From Candidatus Kaiserbacteria bacterium RIFCSPLOWO2_01_FULL_55_19 (GTDB taxonomy: Bacteria > Patescibacteriota > Minisyncoccia > Phycocordibacterales > Phycocordibacteraceae), in the NCBI GenBank assembly GCA_001781715.1, contig MFMD01000025.1, positions 1 to 5,907 on the forward strand: a stretch of DNA of 5,907 nucleotides, written 5' to 3'. The notes under the pieces were generated by a model, which ran no database searches, was not told the DNA's origin, and worked only from the letters and a program-made list of their open reading frames with translations. Positions 4,168 through 5,907 of the stretch are shown here, piece by piece (within the stretch, counting starts at the first letter, position 1; each line of letters begins with the position of its first letter). The translations under genes and the position numbers were made by a program.

Positions 4168-4749
4168 TTACTTTTCATAGGGGAATTCATCCAACCCCAC
4201 GACAGCTTCCCCTGAAGCGACGAGGACACCTTCGACACGGGCTTCCGTCAATAGGACAGCCCGACGCTTCTCGGAGTCAATGCTGGTGATAGTGACTCTA
4301 ACCACCGCATCGTCCCCGATTTTCGTCGGTCCTCTGAACTTCCACGCTTGAGAGATGTAGTAGGTGCCCCGACCTGGCAACTCCGTACCAAGCAGAGCAG
4401 AAACGACGCCTCCGAGGATGAGCCCATGGCCGATGGGGCTCCCGAAACGGGTTTGCGCGGCAAACCTCGAGTCGAAATGCAGGCGGTTCCAATCGCCCGA
4501 AACAAGGGCGAAAAAGAAAATCCGCCACTTGGTGATTGCAATCGTCCTTTCCGCCGCGTCGCCCACCTTCAGGGAGAGAAATTCTCGAACGGGCTTTGTC
4601 TCATCGTGAAAGAGATGGGACAGAAAGTCGTACCCGTAGTGGCCCAGAAGCTCCCAGTGATAGCGAAGCCCTGGCGTGGAGGGGGTGTCCGACGAGACCG
4701 AAACTGCAGATGTGGCCACAGCAGACGCATTAGCAGATGCACTGTTCAT
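4168..4749 (-). CDS. MaoC-like (R)-specific enoyl-CoA hydratase / dehydratase
   Basis: A 193-residue hot-dog-fold protein. The hydratase-2 motif is clear: SGDWNRLHFD (84-93), then FAAQTRFGSPIGHGLILGG (96-114). This gives the catalytic Asp86 and His91 pair (D-x-N-P-x-H in PhaJ and MaoC proteins) and Asn88. Arg89 replaces the usual Pro. The later hot-dog strands WKFRGPTKIGDDAVVRVTI and LTEARVEGVLVASGEAVV are also typical. Members hydrate trans-2-enoyl-CoA to (R)-3-hydroxyacyl-CoA or act on related thioesters; the real substrate is unknown. The core is preceded by about 55 extra residues: a Ser/Ala/Thr-rich low-complexity start (1-26) and an aromatic helical segment (about 28-50). It looks complete. 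The start is supported by AAAGGA six nt upstream. A strong terminator follows. No other fatty-acid genes lie nearby, which makes its role obscure and transfer possible. Confidence 0.85.
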   Translation of the reverse strand: MNSASANASAVATSAVSVSSDTPSTPGLRYHWELLGHYGYDFLSHLFHDETKPVREFLSLKVGDAAERTIAITKWRIFFFALVSGDWNRLHFDSRFAAQTRFGSPIGHGLILGGVVSALLGTELPGRGTYYISQAWKFRGPTKIGDDAVVRVTITSIDSEKRRAVLLTEARVEGVLVASGEAVVGLDEFPYEK

Positions 4750-4755
4750 GTTGTG

Positions 4756-4761
4756 TCCTTT
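4756..4761 (-). promoter_or_regulatory. Shine-Dalgarno sequence of the MaoC-like gene
   Basis: AAAGGA on the minus strand lies 6 nt before the ATG at 4749. It supports the long start that includes the Ser/Ala-rich N-terminus. Confidence 0.65.
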
Positions 4762-4789
4762 GAAAGAGTTGTACTACTATCTATCATCC

Positions 4790-4816
4790 ATCATACCGCA
4801 CCCTACCCCAAATCAA
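4790..4816 (-). promoter_or_regulatory. Possible promoter for the MaoC-like gene
   Basis: On the minus strand TTGATT (4816-4811) and TATGAT (4795-4790) are separated by 15 nt, shorter than the preferred 17. The implied transcript would have a leader of about 35 nt, consistent with the SD. The 148-nt gap upstream of the gene (4750-4897) otherwise shows nothing clear. Confidence 0.35.
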
Positions 4817-4897
4817 CCTATTGGTGGTGGATGTTCGAACTTATGCTACAGGTACTTGATACACAAAATCATTGGTGGAATTCGGTGCTATGAATCG

Positions 4898-5257
4898 TTA
4901 CTTGAACAACTCCATAAGGTAGAATCCGAAAATACCGAGAGAGCTTAGTACCGTCGCCCACGCGAGAATTGTGGCGAGACTCGCACCGGAAATATTCGTA
5001 TCGCGCCTCGATGAAGAAAAGAGCCACCCCAGCAAATAAAACAGAATCACTATCGCGAGACCATGAACGAGCCAATGATGCTTCACTCCCAGAATAGAAA
5101 TGCTCTTCATGAAGCTCAGAAGAGGTGGGTACGATTCTTTCATGATGGTCAGGAGCATGCTCGCGACAAGCGTAATGACCGCCGAAATGCCGAAGCCACT
5201 CGTGATCCGATTCAGCCCGCTCTCAGGATATATTGTTGTAGTCATAGAATTTTCCAT
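4898..5257 (-). CDS. Small three-helix membrane protein, unknown function
   Basis: A 119-residue protein that I do not recognise. After a polar N-terminus (1-18) there are three hydrophobic stretches, roughly 22-39, 62-80 and 92-115. The second is introduced by GVKHHWLVHGLAIVILF (57-73), with His60, His61 and His65 at the membrane edge. The loop after it is basic (SSSRRDTN), which by the positive-inside rule suggests a cytoplasmic position. The His cluster could bind a metal or haem, but that is only inference. It begins 14 nt after the upstream 153-residue membrane gene on the same strand, so the two are probably cotranscribed. There is no SD. A TATTAA 6 nt before the ATG could be a leaderless-style -10. 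A second Met (residue 5) is an alternative start. Confidence 0.7.
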   Translation of the reverse strand: MENSMTTTIYPESGLNRITSGFGISAVITLVASMLLTIMKESYPPLLSFMKSISILGVKHHWLVHGLAIVILFYLLGWLFSSSRRDTNISGASLATILAWATVLSSLGIFGFYLMELFK

Positions 5258-5263
5258 ACGATG

Positions 5264-5269
5264 TTAATA
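5264..5269 (-). promoter_or_regulatory. Weak candidate -10 box before the three-helix membrane protein
   Basis: On the minus strand TATTAA (4/6 match) ends 6 nt before the ATG at 5257. It sits in the 14-nt gap between the two membrane-protein genes. It is listed because the position matches the other leaderless-style starts; readthrough from the upstream gene is equally likely. Confidence 0.25.
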
Positions 5270-5271
5270 GA

Positions 5272-5733
5272 TTATGCGCCACCAAGCAGACTCATCCGTA
5301 CGGCAAAAGAGATGAGCGCTCCGGCTCCCTCGAGCGCGAGCGAAGAGAGAATAATAAGCACGGCTACCACATAGACGAGCTTCCGAGCAGACGCGTTAGT
5401 AGCGAGATTGTTCCGCAGTGTAATCATCGGCAGGAAGAGTGCGAGAATTAAGATGGAGAAAAATACATGCTCCTTGGTTTCCATAACGAGAGTATGCGCG
5501 AATGCCCACGGACCTTTCAAGATTAAAGCTTTATCGGTTGCATAGTAGACGATGTACCAATATCCGCTCGTGATCCATGTAAGTACCATAAAGAGAGCTG
5601 CCGTGATGCTCGCCGCAGAAATTCGCTTGAGATTCTTCTCTGATGCGTTCAATACTTCCACCAAAACCCACACGGTAGCGATTACTCCAAACACTGCGAA
5701 CATAGGGTGCAAGAACAAAATGAATTCTTTCAT
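5272..5733 (-). CDS. Four-helix membrane protein with conserved-looking His/Glu motifs, unknown function
   Basis: A 153-residue integral membrane protein. Four hydrophobic segments are visible at about 8-28, 40-64, 88-107 and 117-147. The first begins LHPMFAVFG, with His9-Pro10 at the membrane surface. The loop between helices 2 and 3 carries GPWAFAHTLVMETKEHVFF (74-92), with His80, Glu85, Glu88 and His89. Helix 2 ends in a Tyr/Trp-rich stretch, SGYWYIVYY (56-64), and helix 4 contains an acidic residue, LALEGAG (Glu135). Several His residues at membrane boundaries in a four-helix bundle recall b-type cytochromes and other small haem or metal membrane proteins, but I cannot place it in a named family. 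It is the first gene of a probable two-gene unit with the next membrane protein. The upstream region has no SD and no convincing promoter. Confidence 0.75.
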   Translation of the reverse strand: MKEFILFLHPMFAVFGVIATVWVLVEVLNASEKNLKRISAASITAALFMVLTWITSGYWYIVYYATDKALILKGPWAFAHTLVMETKEHVFFSILILALFLPMITLRNNLATNASARKLVYVVAVLIILSSLALEGAGALISFAVRMSLLGGA

Positions 5734-5844
5734 AAGGGTACGGCAGCTTAGTTATTGAACCAGCGTATAAATTGAGAACACTTTTTAGTTTAGCACTCCC
5801 GCCCTCAGGCGTACTCGCTGTTCATTTATTCCTCTCATTTTCAT

Positions 5845-5873
5845 TTGCTCCCAGAACATGAGCTACATATACC
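5845..5873 (+). promoter_or_regulatory. Candidate promoter for the gene entering the right edge
   Basis: TTGCTC (5845-5850) and TATACC (5868-5873) are separated by exactly 17 nt. The matches to consensus are modest (3/6 and 4/6). Transcription would start near 5880, giving a short leader of about 16 nt that contains the SD before the ATG at 5896. Confidence 0.4.
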
Positions 5874-5886
5874 GCTCTTTTTCAAC

Positions 5887-5891
5887 AAGGA
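5887..5891 (+). promoter_or_regulatory. Shine-Dalgarno-like AAGGA before the edge ATG
   Basis: AAGGA sits 4 nt before the ATG at 5896. Together with the promoter-like pair upstream, it is the main reason to believe that a gene starts here. Confidence 0.45.
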
Positions 5892-5895
5892 ATAT

Positions 5896-5907
5896 ATGCA
5901 ACAAATG
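5896..5907 (+). CDS. Possible start of a + strand gene, cut by the window end
   Basis: Only four codons (MQQM) are inside the window, so nothing can be said about the product. The start is proposed from the AAGGA just upstream and the promoter-like sequence at 5845-5873. The gene would diverge from the membrane-protein pair, whose first start codon lies at 5733. Confidence 0.4.

Noticed and set aside
4820..4878. The 8-bp direct repeat ATTGGTGG at 4820-4827 and 4871-4878, considered as an operator pair or attachment site
   Set aside because: Two 8-bp copies 51 nt apart are too short to separate from chance, and no integrase or regulator gene is nearby.
4348..4893. A 181-codon plus-strand open frame opposite the MaoC-like gene
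   Set aside because: It has no start signal and no motif, and lies opposite a gene with catalytic motif, SD and terminator.
1..5907. CRISPR array, transposon, prophage, tRNA or rRNA
   Set aside because: No spaced repeats, transposase or integrase frames, terminal inverted repeats, or recognisable RNA gene sequence were seen on either strand.

Overview
The window looks like a piece of a small-genome bacterium, most likely a Candidatus Patescibacteria (CPR)/Parcubacteria-type lineage. This is inferred from style, not from a marker gene. The genes are short and tightly packed, Fmt lacks the end of its C-terminal domain, and the hibernation factor is the short single-domain form. Several genes have a -10 hexamer only 6-9 nt before the start codon and no Shine-Dalgarno (SD) sequence. 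TGA is used as a stop (murA end, the small basic protein, the AI-2E-type gene), which argues against the recoded code-25 CPR lineages. There are no rRNA, tRNA, CRISPR or transposon sequences.

Layout. 1-132 is the 3' end of murA (+). 253-606 is a glycine-zipper lipoprotein (+) with a good SD, followed by a UUCG-loop hairpin. 668-961 is a small basic protein of unknown function (+). 983-2321 is the overlapping pair def-fmt (+), which provides removal and addition of the formyl group of initiator methionine. A long palindromic terminator separates fmt from the convergent pair hpf (2401-2763, -) and glutaredoxin (2775-3014, -). Glutaredoxin and an AI-2E-family permease (3040-4083, +) diverge from a 25-nt spacer whose centre is the palindrome AGTATATACT, so each strand carries a TATACT -10. 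A terminator at 4118-4159 separates the permease from a convergent MaoC-like hydratase (4168-4749, -). Upstream of that lie two small multi-pass membrane proteins (4898-5257 and 5272-5733, -) with histidines near their membrane segments and no recognised function. At the right edge, a promoter-like sequence and an SD precede what may be the start of another + strand gene (5896-).

The left two thirds are mostly housekeeping: peptidoglycan synthesis, formyl-methionine handling, ribosome hibernation and thiol redox. The accessory-looking parts are the proteobacterial-style glycine-zipper lipoprotein, the MaoC-like enzyme and the small membrane-protein pair. The most interesting structural signals are the repeated leaderless-style promoters and the shared palindromic divergent promoter. 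I see no clear multi-gene novel system; the nearest candidate is the membrane-protein pair. No stretch longer than 300 bases lacks a gene. The largest gaps are 133-252, 4750-4897 and 5734-5895, and beyond the sites listed I see nothing in them.
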